Assembly: GCA_015228935.1 (NCBI GenBank)
Contig: JADGCO010000043.1
Location: 1 to 35,775, forward strand
Direction: 5' to 3'
Length of the DNA stretch: 35,775 bases
Source: Magnetococcales bacterium
GTDB taxonomy: Bacteria > Pseudomonadota > Magnetococcia > Magnetococcales > DC0425bin3
A program made the position numbers and the translations under genes. Shown one piece after another: positions 7,825 through 15,093 of the stretch. The notes beneath the pieces are model-generated. The model worked only from the letters and a program-made list of their open reading frames with translations. It was not told the DNA's origin and did not search any database. Numbering within the stretch: position 1 is the first letter of the stretch; each line of letters begins with the position of its first letter.

Positions 7825-8871
7825 TCAAAACAAGCCCTCGCCGCTGATTTTCTCTGCGGTTCCGGCGAGTTTTTCCCGTCCCTGCAAGTCGGGATTTTTC
7901 CAGCCTGGTTTGGCCATCAATACCGACGGGGCTGTCTGTCGCGAAATGTAATCCAGTGCCGCCAGAAGGTCTTTTTCTGACAGGTACCTGATTTGTTTCA
8001 TCTTGAGGGGGTGAATGGCGCGGCGTTTACCGTTTTTCATCCACGCGATCTGGCGGACCATGTATTCATAATGCTGGCCCTGCAACAGGGGGTAGTAGTC
8101 ATCGGGCTTGCCTTCGCCATGGTCGCCATGGCAGGCACGGCAATAGTCGTGGTAGATTTTTTTGCCACGGTCCAGATCGGTTCCGGGACCGTGGCCATTC
8201 TGGGGATTCATGGGCAACGCGGCAATATAGGCCGAAACATCGGAGATGGCCTGATAACCACCGATCTCGTCAGGCAGGGAAAAACGGAACATGGTGGGAT
8301 TGTCGCGGTTTTTGGCGGCAATGTCGGCCATTTGTTTGACCTGTGCGGTACGGTGTTGGCCGGCAATCTGGGGAATTTTGCCATCCGTGCTTCCCCAACC
8401 TTCGGGTTGATGGCATTTTTCGGAACAATATTGAAAATAGACCTCACGACCGCGTTTCAAATCTGCGCGCAGGCCCAAAGCGGCATCCCGGTATTCCCCC
8501 TTGGTCATCCATTGGGCCATGATGAACTCCCGCAAGGGCTTCAATCCCCGGGCGCGGCGGCGGGCATCTTCCTCGCTGTCTTGTTCCAGGCTGCCATTGG
8601 GGAACATGTCGGAACCGAAAAGACGGGTGAGAATGGCTTCTTCATCGGCCAGACGTTTGTTGCGGCGATAGAGAAGGCTGAGGTTGTACAGGGCAAAGGG
8701 ATTGTCGGGTTCCTGTTCCAGGGCCTCCTGGTAATATTTTTCGGCCTTGGCATCGTTGCGCAGATCTGCGGCATCACCAGCCATGTTGACCAGTTCATTG
8801 GCTGAATAGGGCGAAGCCTGACAGCCGAACAGGAAAACGAATCCCAACAAAACCAAAAATTTTTGTTTCAT
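7825..8871 (-). CDS. TPR-containing diheme cytochrome c lipoprotein with a CX3CH site
   Basis: A 348-residue exported protein. A short signal peptide ends in lipobox LFGC (Cys17). Residues 25-85 form TPR-type helices (AEKYYQEALEQEPDNPFALYNL). Two c-type cytochrome domains follow. The first haem site is CSEKCH (Cys149, Cys153, His154), which has three residues between the cysteines instead of two. The second is the standard CRACH (Cys244-His248), with a likely axial Met in HPLKMKQIRYLS. It is probably periplasm-facing and involved in electron transfer. The start at 8871 is supported by AAGGAG about ten bases upstream; an in-frame extension to 9210 runs antisense into the neighbouring gene and is not credible. 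It is divergent from the gene at 8964, with 92 bases between. Confidence 0.85.
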   Translation of the reverse strand: MKQKFLVLLGFVFLFGCQASPYSANELVNMAGDAADLRNDAKAEKYYQEALEQEPDNPFALYNLSLLYRRNKRLADEEAILTRLFGSDMFPNGSLEQDSEEDARRRARGLKPLREFIMAQWMTKGEYRDAALGLRADLKRGREVYFQYCSEKCHQPEGWGSTDGKIPQIAGQHRTAQVKQMADIAAKNRDNPTMFRFSLPDEIGGYQAISDVSAYIAALPMNPQNGHGPGTDLDRGKKIYHDYCRACHGDHGEGKPDDYYPLLQGQHYEYMVRQIAWMKNGKRRAIHPLKMKQIRYLSEKDLLAALDYISRQTAPSVLMAKPGWKNPDLQGREKLAGTAEKISGEGLF

Positions 8872-8963
8872 GTTGACGAGCAACTCCTTTTCGTTATACC
8901 AGACATTGTACCAAAAAGAAGGATCGTTGGGAATCAGGATTCCGAGATCAAGGAGCTTGAGTG

Positions 8964-9608
8964 ATGCGGGTCGGTCGATTTTTTTTGCGGATGATCCTGG
9001 CGGCAGCCCTGCTGGGAACGACAACCTCTTTTGCCGAGGGACCACCAGCCCAGAAGCCGGCCAAACCCGACCGGCAGGCTGACGGGGCAGCCACCGCTGC
9101 CGCCGAGGGAACAGCCCGAAAGCCGGCCAAACCCAATCGGCCATCCGAAGCCGAGGGACCAGCCGGAAAGCCGACAAAGACCAACCATCCGGACCGGTCC
9201 GGTCAGGCACGGGAAGATCGATCAGGTGGAACGAACGACTCCATGGATTCGATCAGCATGGCGTTTGCTGACATGGGAGAGCGGGTCCAGGCCATGCGGA
9301 TGCAAATGGCCAAGGTGCGACAGAGCGAATCCCCCGCCGAGTGGCGGCAGTTGCTGCGTGAACACAGCGAAACCATGCGCGAGGTCGTCCAACAAATGCA
9401 GGAACTGACGCAGGGCGTGTTGAACAATACGGAAACAGGGACCGCCGGTCAGGCGGCGGGGCACAAAAAAAGTCCAGCCGGGAGTGATGCCGGCATGACC
9501 AGGCATCAGGAACTCATGGAAAGACGACTGGCATTGCTCCTCAACCTGATGGAACAAATGGTGGTTCATGTGGATGCCGTCATGCTCGGGTCGGGTGGTG
9601 CCCACTAA
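8964..9608 (+). CDS. Secreted Pro/Lys-rich protein with helical C-terminus
   Basis: A 214-residue protein, not recognised. An N-terminal signal peptide (VGRFFLRMILAAALLGTTTSFAEG) is followed by a low-complexity region with repeats of the type KPAKPxR and EGPAxKP (residues ~25-80). After that come long Met/Gln-rich helices (MGERVQAMRMQMAKV, REVVQQMQELTQGV, ERRLALLLNLMEQMVVHVDAVM) that may form a coiled coil. The start ATG 8964 has AAGGAG eight bases upstream; GTG 8961 is an alternative. It shares a 92-base divergent promoter region with the cytochrome lipoprotein, which suggests co-regulation. Its stop codon interlocks with that of clpB on the other strand. Confidence 0.65.
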   Translation: MRVGRFFLRMILAAALLGTTTSFAEGPPAQKPAKPDRQADGAATAAAEGTARKPAKPNRPSEAEGPAGKPTKTNHPDRSGQAREDRSGGTNDSMDSISMAFADMGERVQAMRMQMAKVRQSESPAEWRQLLREHSETMREVVQQMQELTQGVLNNTETGTAGQAAGHKKSPAGSDAGMTRHQELMERRLALLLNLMEQMVVHVDAVMLGSGGAH

Positions 9609-12181
9609 AACCGGATTTCATGGCCGACCGCCTCGGCATGCAGGTGATCCCCATCCTTGATCCGTCCGGCCAGCATGCCTTCGGCCAGGGGGTCCTGCAC
9701 GAGTTTTTGCATGACCCGTTTCAGGGGACGGGCACCATAGGCCGGGTCATAGCCTTTTTCAGCCAACAGATTGCAGGCCGATTCACCCAGTTCCAGGGTG
9801 ATCTTGTGCGGTTCCAGAAGGGTGTGCAGCCGCTGCATCTGGATGGTGACGATGGCGTCCATCTGTTCCCGCGCCAGGCGGTGGAAAATGACCACGTCAT
9901 CCAGGCGGTTGAGAAATTCGGGCCGGAAAAAACCCTGCAATTCGGCCATGACCAGATTGGACATGGTGGCGTGATCCTGGGTTCCGGTCATCTCCTGGAT
10001 CAGGTGGGATCCCATGTTGGAGGTCATGACAATCAGGGTCTGCCGGAAATTGACGGTCCGTCCATGGCCATCGGTCAGACGCCCGTCATCCAACACCTGG
10101 AGCAGAACATTGAACACCTCGGGGTGGGCTTTTTCGATTTCGTCCAGGAGAACGACACTGTATGGACGCCGCCGGACCGCTTCGGTCAACTGTCCCCCTT
10201 CCTCGAAACCGACATATCCCGGGGGTGCCCCGAGCAGGCGGGCCACTGTGTGGCGTTCGGCATACTCGGACATGTCCAGGCGCACCATGGCCTGTTCATC
10301 GTCGAATAAAAACTCGGCAAGGGCCTTGGTCAATTCGGTCTTGCCGACCCCGGTAGGCCCCAGGAACATGAAGGAACCCAGGGGACGATTCGGATCCTGG
10401 ATGCCGGCCCGTGCCCGCCGCACGGCCCGGGCAATGACCGACAATGCCTGGGGTTGTCCCACAATCCGCTCGGCCAGACGGGCCTCCATGTGGAGCAGTT
10501 TGGCTCGTTCCCCTTCCAGCAGGCGTGCCACCGGAATCCCGCTCCAGCGGGAGACAATGGCTGCAATGTCATCAACATCGACTCGTTCCCGCAACAGCCG
10601 GTTTTCGCTCTCTTTGGCGGTGGTCTGGGCCGCAGCGAGCCGGCGTTCGAGATCCGGAATGGTGCCATAACGCAGTTTCCCGGCCTCTTCGAGCAGATTG
10701 TGGCGCACGGCCTGTTCCAGTTCCTGCCGTTGCTGTTCCAGGGTCTCCTTGAGGGACTGGATTTCGGTCAAAACCGATTTTTCCTTTTGCCACAGGGATG
10801 TGAGACGGGTTGACTCCTCCTTGAGATTGCCGAGTTCCTGTTCCAGATGGGCCAGACGATCCCGGGAGGCGGGATCGGTTTCCCGGGTCAGGGCGGTGCG
10901 CTCGATTTCCAGTTGCAGTATTTTCCGGTCGATTTCATCGATGGCGCGGGGCTTGGAGGTGATTTCCATGCGAATGCTGGCGGCGGCCTCATCCATCAGG
11001 TCGATGGCCTTGTCCGGAAGAAACCGGTCGGCAATATACCGGTCTGCCAGGGTGGCTGCCGCGACAATGGCTCCATCGGTGATCCGTACCCCGTGATGCA
11101 GCTCATATTTTTCCTTGATGCCGCGCAGGATGGAGATGGCATCCGCCACGCTGGGTTCGCCCACCAGGACCGGTTGGAAGCGTCGTTCCAGGGCGGCGTC
11201 TTTTTCGACGTGTTGACGGTATTCATCCAGGGTGGTGGCTCCGACGCAGTGCAGATCGCCCCGGGCGAGGGCCGGTTTCAACAGGTTGGAAGCATCCATG
11301 GCTCCATCGGTGCGACCGGCTCCTACGAGTGTATGCATTTCATCGATGAACAGGATCACCCCGTGATTGGCATCCTGGACCTCCTTGAGAACCGCCTTGA
11401 GGCGCTCCTCGAACTCGCCCCGATATTTGGCCCCGGCAATCAGGGCACCCATGTCCAGGGCCACCAGACGTTTGCCCTTCAGGGATTCCGGTACATCGCC
11501 GCGCACAATGCGCAATGCCAGGCCTTCGATGATGGCGGTCTTGCCCACCCCGGGTTCGCCGATCAGGACCGGATTGTTTTTGGTCCGCCGGGACAATACC
11601 TGAATCGTGCGGCGAATCTCCTCGTCCCGGCCAATCACCGGATCCAGTTTGTTTTGCCGCGCCAGCTCGGTCAAATCCCGGGCATATTTTTCCAAAGCCT
11701 GAAACGTTCCTTCCGGATCCGGCGAGGTGACCCGCTGCTTGCCGCGCACCTCTTGCAAGGCCACCAGAAGATTTTTTTCCGTGGCCCCGGTCTGCCGCAA
11801 AAACTCTCCCCCCTTGCCCTCTTTTTCCCGGGCCATGGCCAGCAGAAAATGTTCTGTGGAGGTGTAGTCATCTTTCAATTGGGTTGCCAATTGTTCGGCA
11901 TCCACCCACACCGCCTGAAACCGGCGCGAAGGAATGATCCGATCCGCCCCGCTGCCCACCACCTGGGGAAAGGCAGTCAGTGCCTGTTCCAGATTTTGTG
12001 CAAGGGAATCGGGATTGGCATTGACCTTTTCCAGAATGGCACGGGTCAATCCGTCACGCTGGGCCAGAAAGGCCAGAAGCAGGTGTTCCGGCTCCATCTG
12101 CTGGTGCGAGCGACTGGCAGCCAGACCAAGGGCGTTTTCAAAGGCTTCCCGGGATTTGGTGGTCAAACGTTCCTGGCGCAA
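9605..12181 (-). CDS. clpB: ClpB disaggregase (TTG start)
   Basis: An 858-residue Hsp100 chaperone that extracts and refolds aggregated proteins with DnaK. Domains in order: Clp N-domain (1-145), NBD1 with Walker A GEPGVGKT near 206 and Walker [10 protein letters not shown], coiled-coil middle domain about 405-520, NBD2 with Walker A GPTGVGKT near 605 and [12 protein letters not shown], and the C-terminal small domain. The length is normal for the family. The start codon is TTG: the family's MRxERLT beginning falls exactly there, and GGAG lies seven bases upstream. No sigma-32 type promoter is obvious; a GC-rich hairpin repeat sits immediately upstream at 12207. The stop overlaps that of the converging gene. 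Confidence 0.97.
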   Translation of the reverse strand: MRQERLTTKSREAFENALGLAASRSHQQMEPEHLLLAFLAQRDGLTRAILEKVNANPDSLAQNLEQALTAFPQVVGSGADRIIPSRRFQAVWVDAEQLATQLKDDYTSTEHFLLAMAREKEGKGGEFLRQTGATEKNLLVALQEVRGKQRVTSPDPEGTFQALEKYARDLTELARQNKLDPVIGRDEEIRRTIQVLSRRTKNNPVLIGEPGVGKTAIIEGLALRIVRGDVPESLKGKRLVALDMGALIAGAKYRGEFEERLKAVLKEVQDANHGVILFIDEMHTLVGAGRTDGAMDASNLLKPALARGDLHCVGATTLDEYRQHVEKDAALERRFQPVLVGEPSVADAISILRGIKEKYELHHGVRITDGAIVAAATLADRYIADRFLPDKAIDLMDEAAASIRMEITSKPRAIDEIDRKILQLEIERTALTRETDPASRDRLAHLEQELGNLKEESTRLTSLWQKEKSVLTEIQSLKETLEQQRQELEQAVRHNLLEEAGKLRYGTIPDLERRLAAAQTTAKESENRLLRERVDVDDIAAIVSRWSGIPVARLLEGERAKLLHMEARLAERIVGQPQALSVIARAVRRARAGIQDPNRPLGSFMFLGPTGVGKTELTKALAEFLFDDEQAMVRLDMSEYAERHTVARLLGAPPGYVGFEEGGQLTEAVRRRPYSVVLLDEIEKAHPEVFNVLLQVLDDGRLTDGHGRTVNFRQTLIVMTSNMGSHLIQEMTGTQDHATMSNLVMAELQGFFRPEFLNRLDDVVIFHRLAREQMDAIVTIQMQRLHTLLEPHKITLELGESACNLLAEKGYDPAYGARPLKRVMQKLVQDPLAEGMLAGRIKDGDHLHAEAVGHEIRF

Positions 12182-12206
12182 GGTGGTTCTCCAAAAAATA
12201 ACTTAT

Positions 12207-12290
12207 GAAAGACTGGGAAGGGGGTCCAGGGGGAAGGGCTGTGCCCTTCCCCCTGGTGGGGGCCAGGGGCGAAGCCCCGAAAACGGAGCC
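12207..12290. repeat. GC-rich double-hairpin repeat, copy A
   Basis: Member of a dispersed family in this window. It contains a perfect 14-bp stem (CCAGGGGGAAGGGC / GCCCTTCCCCCTGG, 12226-12256) with a 3-base loop and a second small hairpin GGGGC-GAA-GCCCC (12266-12278). The flank GAAAGACTGGGAAGGGGGTCC matches the tail of the other copies. It lies upstream of clpB, so it is not simply a terminator of an upstream gene. Confidence 0.75.
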
Positions 12291-12330
12291 GACAACCCGA
12301 ACAAGGCCCGGAGGAGAGTTGAACACTCAC

Positions 12331-12395
12331 TCCAAAACAAGTCCAAAACAAGTCCAAAACATTCAAGATGTCCAGGACATTCAAGACATATGCAT
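12331..12395. repeat. Short tandem repeats upstream of parDE
   Basis: The 11-base unit TCCAAAACAAG occurs about two and a half times, followed by two copies of ACATTCAAGA separated by TGTCCAGG. The stretch links the GC-rich hairpin repeat to the parDE promoter region. The function is unknown. Confidence 0.5.
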
Positions 12396-12464
12396 GTCAA
12401 GAGGGTTTTGCAAGCCCCACCCGGGCCACAGTTTAATTTAATATTGATCCACACAATGCAATTG

Positions 12465-12497
12465 GAGGTTCGCTGGCACCAGCGTATCATGTATGAT
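12465..12497 (+). promoter_or_regulatory. Candidate parDE promoter with operator palindrome
   Basis: A good -10 box TATGAT is at 12492-12497. The perfect palindrome CGCTGG-CA-CCAGCG (12471-12484) lies between the -10 and the poor -35 region. ParD-type ribbon-helix-helix antitoxins autoregulate by binding palindromes in this position, so this is a likely operator; that role is inferred. Confidence 0.4.
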
Positions 12498-12547
12498 AAA
12501 GCATGATGGCATGGGATTTTGAACCTTTGTCAAGAAGGGAGCTAAAG

Positions 12548-12823
12548 ATGGAACGTGTGACCATCACCTTGCCAAACGATATGGCCGCTACCATCAAGAA
12601 TGCGGTCGAAAGTGGTGACTATGCATCCACAAGCGAAGTCGTGCGTGCAGCACTGCGCGACTGGAAAATGAAACGCACCTTGCATCTTCATGAACTTGCC
12701 GTACTCAAGGCCGATATTGACCTTGGGTTGGCCGATGTGGCGGCGGGTCGTGTGAAAGAATTTGATGCGGCACGCATCATTGAACGAGGAAAGAAGCTAT
12801 TAGCCCGCTCATCCTCCGTCTGA
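12548..12823 (+). CDS. parD: ParD/CopG-family ribbon-helix-helix antitoxin
   Basis: A 91-residue antitoxin. The N-terminal RHH fold is clear: MERVTITLPNDMAATIKNAV forms the DNA-binding strand and first helix, and SGDYASTSEVVRAALRDW the second helix. The C-terminal part (DIDLGLADVAAGRVKEFD) is typical of the toxin-binding segment of ParD. It would neutralise ParE and repress its own promoter. ATG 12548 is preceded by AGGGAG at good spacing. Its stop TGA at 12821-12823 overlaps the toxin reading frame, which begins about 22 bases earlier. Confidence 0.88.
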   Translation: MERVTITLPNDMAATIKNAVESGDYASTSEVVRAALRDWKMKRTLHLHELAVLKADIDLGLADVAAGRVKEFDAARIIERGKKLLARSSSV

Positions 12824-13113
12824 CCGACACAGCAGAAGCTGACCTTGCCGAAATTTGGTCTTTTGTTGCTTCTGAGTCCTCGGAAGCAACCGCAACACGA
12901 TTGCTTGCAAAGATCGAGAATACCAGCCGATTGTTGTTGGAGTTTCCCCTCTCAGGAACGGCGCGAAACCAATTCGCGGCGGGTCTGCGTGTAATACTTG
13001 AGGGCAACTATGCTATTTATTACACGGTGTCCGAAGCGGAACTCGTCATTGTTCGTGTATTGCATGGCGCACGCGACACTGCCACACTGGCCAGACGGGG
13101 AGGGTTCATGTGA
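12799..13113 (+). CDS. parE: ParE-family toxin, apparently starting at ATT
   Basis: A 104-residue RelE/ParE-fold toxin, whose family poisons DNA gyrase or cleaves mRNA. Family signatures span the whole frame: RLTDTAEADLAEIWSFV at the N-terminus, LEFPLSGTARNQF, GLRVILEGNYAIYYTV and VIVRVLHGARD at the C-terminus. Between the in-frame TGA at 12781 and TTG 12901 there is no ATG, GTG or TTG. The first common start, TTG 12901, would delete a third of the fold. ATT 12799 restores the normal family length and has GAGGA at 12786-12790, eight bases upstream. CTG 12820, overlapping the parD stop as CTGA, is the alternative. It either uses a rare start or carries a lost start codon. Confidence 0.78.
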   Translation: MSPLILRLTDTAEADLAEIWSFVASESSEATATRLLAKIENTSRLLLEFPLSGTARNQFAAGLRVILEGNYAIYYTVSEAELVIVRVLHGARDTATLARRGGFM

Positions 13114-13206
13114 ACACCCTTTTCACTCGTTGTTCATTTTGTCTCATGCTTGCTGATCCAGACATCCTGTAAACCTGCGGTTTTGCTGGATTCGAGATTT
13201 TGCCAT

Positions 13207-13235
13207 TTGACAAAATTGTTTGCTTTGTTTACACG
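13207..13235 (+). promoter_or_regulatory. Candidate promoter of the HTH-nuclease gene
   Basis: A consensus -35 TTGACA at 13207-13212 is followed after 17 bases by TACACG, a poor -10. It lies about 65 bases upstream of the gene at 13301 in a locally AT-rich stretch. Confidence 0.35.
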
Positions 13236-13300
13236 TGTTAGAAAACGCATTCCGTCTGCAAAAATGGTTATGCCAGTCTAGTGAGAAAAGGAAAGATAAT

Positions 13301-14062
13301 ATGGATGAGAACCTTGGTATAGTAGAAAGAATCAGGAAGATGGCTTTGGAAATTCTTGATAAAAGCCATAAAGGAAAGAGATTTTCAGAATTAAAAAATG
13401 AGATTATCAAAATTGATCCTTCTCTTAATCACAATACAATTAGAGGCGCAATTTGGAATTTAGATGCCGTTTTTTCGGATAAAGTTTCCAAGCCTGAAAA
13501 AGGTTTATTCATTTTTATTAAGTTTCAAGAAGAATTAAATAAACAGCAGGTTCCAATTAATGTTACGGATATTGAACAAGCAAAAAGAAGAGTTCCTGAA
13601 AGTGATTTTTATGAACCGTTTGCTGATTACCTTGTGGAACTTGAAGAAGTAACGGCTGCTATTAAACTTGGAAGGAATTTGTTTGGAAAAAAATGGGGCA
13701 CTCCAGATGTTATCGGAAAAAAAGAATCAAGACCTAGCGATATAGTCAAGTTCACAACTGAAATTATTTCTGCTGAAATAAAGACAAATACTGATCAATT
13801 GATTACTGCTTTTGGACAAGCGTGTGCATACAAACTTTTTAGTCATAGAGTATATTTGGTTGTTCCTAAACAATTTTCAAATGAAGATAGATCCAGGCTT
13901 GATGCGTTATGTAAAATTTGCGGAATTGGTTTGATTACGTTCGATATGAATTCATCATCTAAGCCTGACTTTAATATTCTGGTTAGGTCTTTAAAACACG
14001 AGCCAGACATGTCATACACAAATGCTAACATGAAAATAATCGAAAAAGATTTATGGTCCTAA
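13301..14062 (+). CDS. Winged-helix plus PD-(D/E)XK-type protein of unknown function
   Basis: A 253-residue protein, not recognised as a named family. Residues 10-75 resemble a winged helix of HARE-HTH type (RIRKMALEILDKSHKGKRF, LNHNTIRGAIWNL). Residues 100-190 resemble a restriction-like nuclease core: GTPDVIG with Asp136, then ISAEIK with Glu159 and Lys161, then a helix FGQACAYKLF and a strand VYLVVP. This suggests a DNA-binding nuclease of defence or mobile-element type. The codon use is strongly AT-rich compared with clpB or tol genes, which points to recent transfer. AAAGGAAAG lies just upstream of ATG 13301. Confidence 0.68.
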   Translation: MDENLGIVERIRKMALEILDKSHKGKRFSELKNEIIKIDPSLNHNTIRGAIWNLDAVFSDKVSKPEKGLFIFIKFQEELNKQQVPINVTDIEQAKRRVPESDFYEPFADYLVELEEVTAAIKLGRNLFGKKWGTPDVIGKKESRPSDIVKFTTEIISAEIKTNTDQLITAFGQACAYKLFSHRVYLVVPKQFSNEDRSRLDALCKICGIGLITFDMNSSSKPDFNILVRSLKHEPDMSYTNANMKIIEKDLWS

Positions 14063-14087
14063 TCATGGTCTCGGTTATTGGATGTGA

Positions 14088-14120
14088 ACATTAAACAAAA
14101 CGGTTTCATCTGTTTAATGT
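14088..14120 (+). terminator. Stem-loop after the HTH-nuclease gene
   Basis: A perfect 10-bp inverted repeat ACATTAAACA / TGTTTAATGT has a 13-base loop and starts 26 bases after the stop codon, followed by TTATGTTT. It may act as a terminator; the stem is AT-rich and therefore weak. It also sits about 20 bases before the presumed 5' end of the intron fragment. Confidence 0.35.
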
Positions 14121-14140
14121 TTATGTTTCGGAATAAATAT

Positions 14141-14640
14141 GTGCCGCTAGCCAAGGTCGCGTAACCGAAGTGGGTGGAAATCCCGTCTTGGAAGGTTGGC
14201 CAACCACTGGGGAGCGAGTCTTTGAAGAGAGGGTAGACTCTGACTTTAAGGAGTCTAGCAAAAATAAGTTGAACAGTTTACACGATACACATCAGGAAGT
14301 TACTGCTTGATTAACAATACGTTGTTCAAATTGTTTATGCCAGGTTCCCAAGGGCATGAGCCGCAAGTTTGAAGTGATTGAACCTTGTAATACGAATTAA
14401 AGGGGAAAGACAACGTTGTTTATTTAACGGAAATCAAAATGGGTGGTTGCGAAAGGCAAGTGACCGTCTGTTTCCTCGGGATCTGAGAGCATGGTGTGTC
14501 GAAGATTGGGGGTATGCGGTAACCTGGGAGACTTGAATAACGTTGAAGTCATTGGATGTGACGGACCAGATTCCGAAGGAACGGCTCATTTTGGCAAATG
14601 TGTGACAGTTCGTTTTGCGCCGCATCGATGATGGAGACCT
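14141..14640 (+). ncRNA. Probable 5' part (domains I-III) of a group II intron, no maturase
   Basis: About 500 non-coding bases begin with GTGCCGC, close to the GUGYG 5' end of group II introns. Blocks that I recall from bacterial group II intron domain I occur in order: CTAGCCAAGGTCGCG, GAAGGTTGGCCAACC, GGAGCGAGTCTTTG paired with AGACTC, GAGCCGCAAGTTTGAAG, CGGGATCTGAGAGC, GTAACCTGGGAGAC and ATGATGGAGACCTTC. The last is where the maturase frame would normally follow in domain IV. No reverse transcriptase is present and no domain V (the GAGCCGUAUG-type hairpin) is seen downstream to 15300. I therefore call a truncated remnant. The match is from memory of the family, not a search. Confidence 0.5.
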
Positions 14641-14646
14641 TCAAAA

Positions 14647-15054
14647 ATGGAATCAAATCCATTACCAACAGAAACAAACAGAGAAAACACTCTATCTCGG
14701 CAAGTTCCACTAGAAAAAAAGTGTGTTACTTGTGACCGGTTTTTTATCGGAATGGCAAGTGAAAAATACTGTGCAAGACACGAACCCGTACCCCAGATAC
14801 CACAGGAAGAAGAACCGCAAAAGATCATGCAAAACTGCAAAATCTGTACAGTTATTTCAGGCATTATTGGAGCGATACCATCACTGATAGGATTATACGT
14901 ATATATGAAAGAATTTCAAAGGCTTGATGGTTTTTGGGAAACGACTGGTTTTTTCGTGTTGATTGCAACAATATCGTGCTTGTTGGGTTTAATGTTGTTT
15001 CCATTCACTCATTTCATGCTTGGTTGGATGGGCACTATTTTGGAAAAGGAATAG
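14647..15054 (+). CDS. Cys-rich zinc-ribbon-like protein with two membrane helices
   Basis: A 135-residue protein, not recognised. The N-terminal 50 residues carry CVTC...YCARH, a plausible small metal-binding knuckle, with NCKIC after an acidic linker (PQEEEPQKIMQ). Two hydrophobic segments follow: ICTVISGIIGAIPSLIGLYVY and TTGFFVLIATISCLLGLMLF. The protein is therefore probably anchored in the inner membrane with its Cys-rich head on one side. It starts where a group II intron maturase would be expected, directly after the intron-like RNA, but it shows no reverse-transcriptase motif. Base composition is AT-rich. It may simply be cargo of the accessory region. Confidence 0.6.
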   Translation: MESNPLPTETNRENTLSRQVPLEKKCVTCDRFFIGMASEKYCARHEPVPQIPQEEEPQKIMQNCKICTVISGIIGAIPSLIGLYVYMKEFQRLDGFWETTGFFVLIATISCLLGLMLFPFTHFMLGWMGTILEKE

Positions 15055-15093
15055 ATCGTTTTTGTACCCAAAGAATTTTCCGCATTGTTTTTA

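Noticed and set aside
8872-9210. N-terminal extension of the cytochrome lipoprotein
   Set aside because: It would hide the signal peptide and lipobox and runs antisense through the divergent gene; the start at 8871 has its own ribosome site.
12203-12490. Minus-strand frame through hairpin repeat A
   Set aside because: Low-complexity translation of the repeat (Pro/Leu/Cys-rich) without ribosome site or family resemblance.
14141-14640. Retron or tmRNA-type RNA
   Set aside because: No reverse transcriptase follows and no tRNA-like ends or tag frame are visible; the blocks fit a group II intron better.
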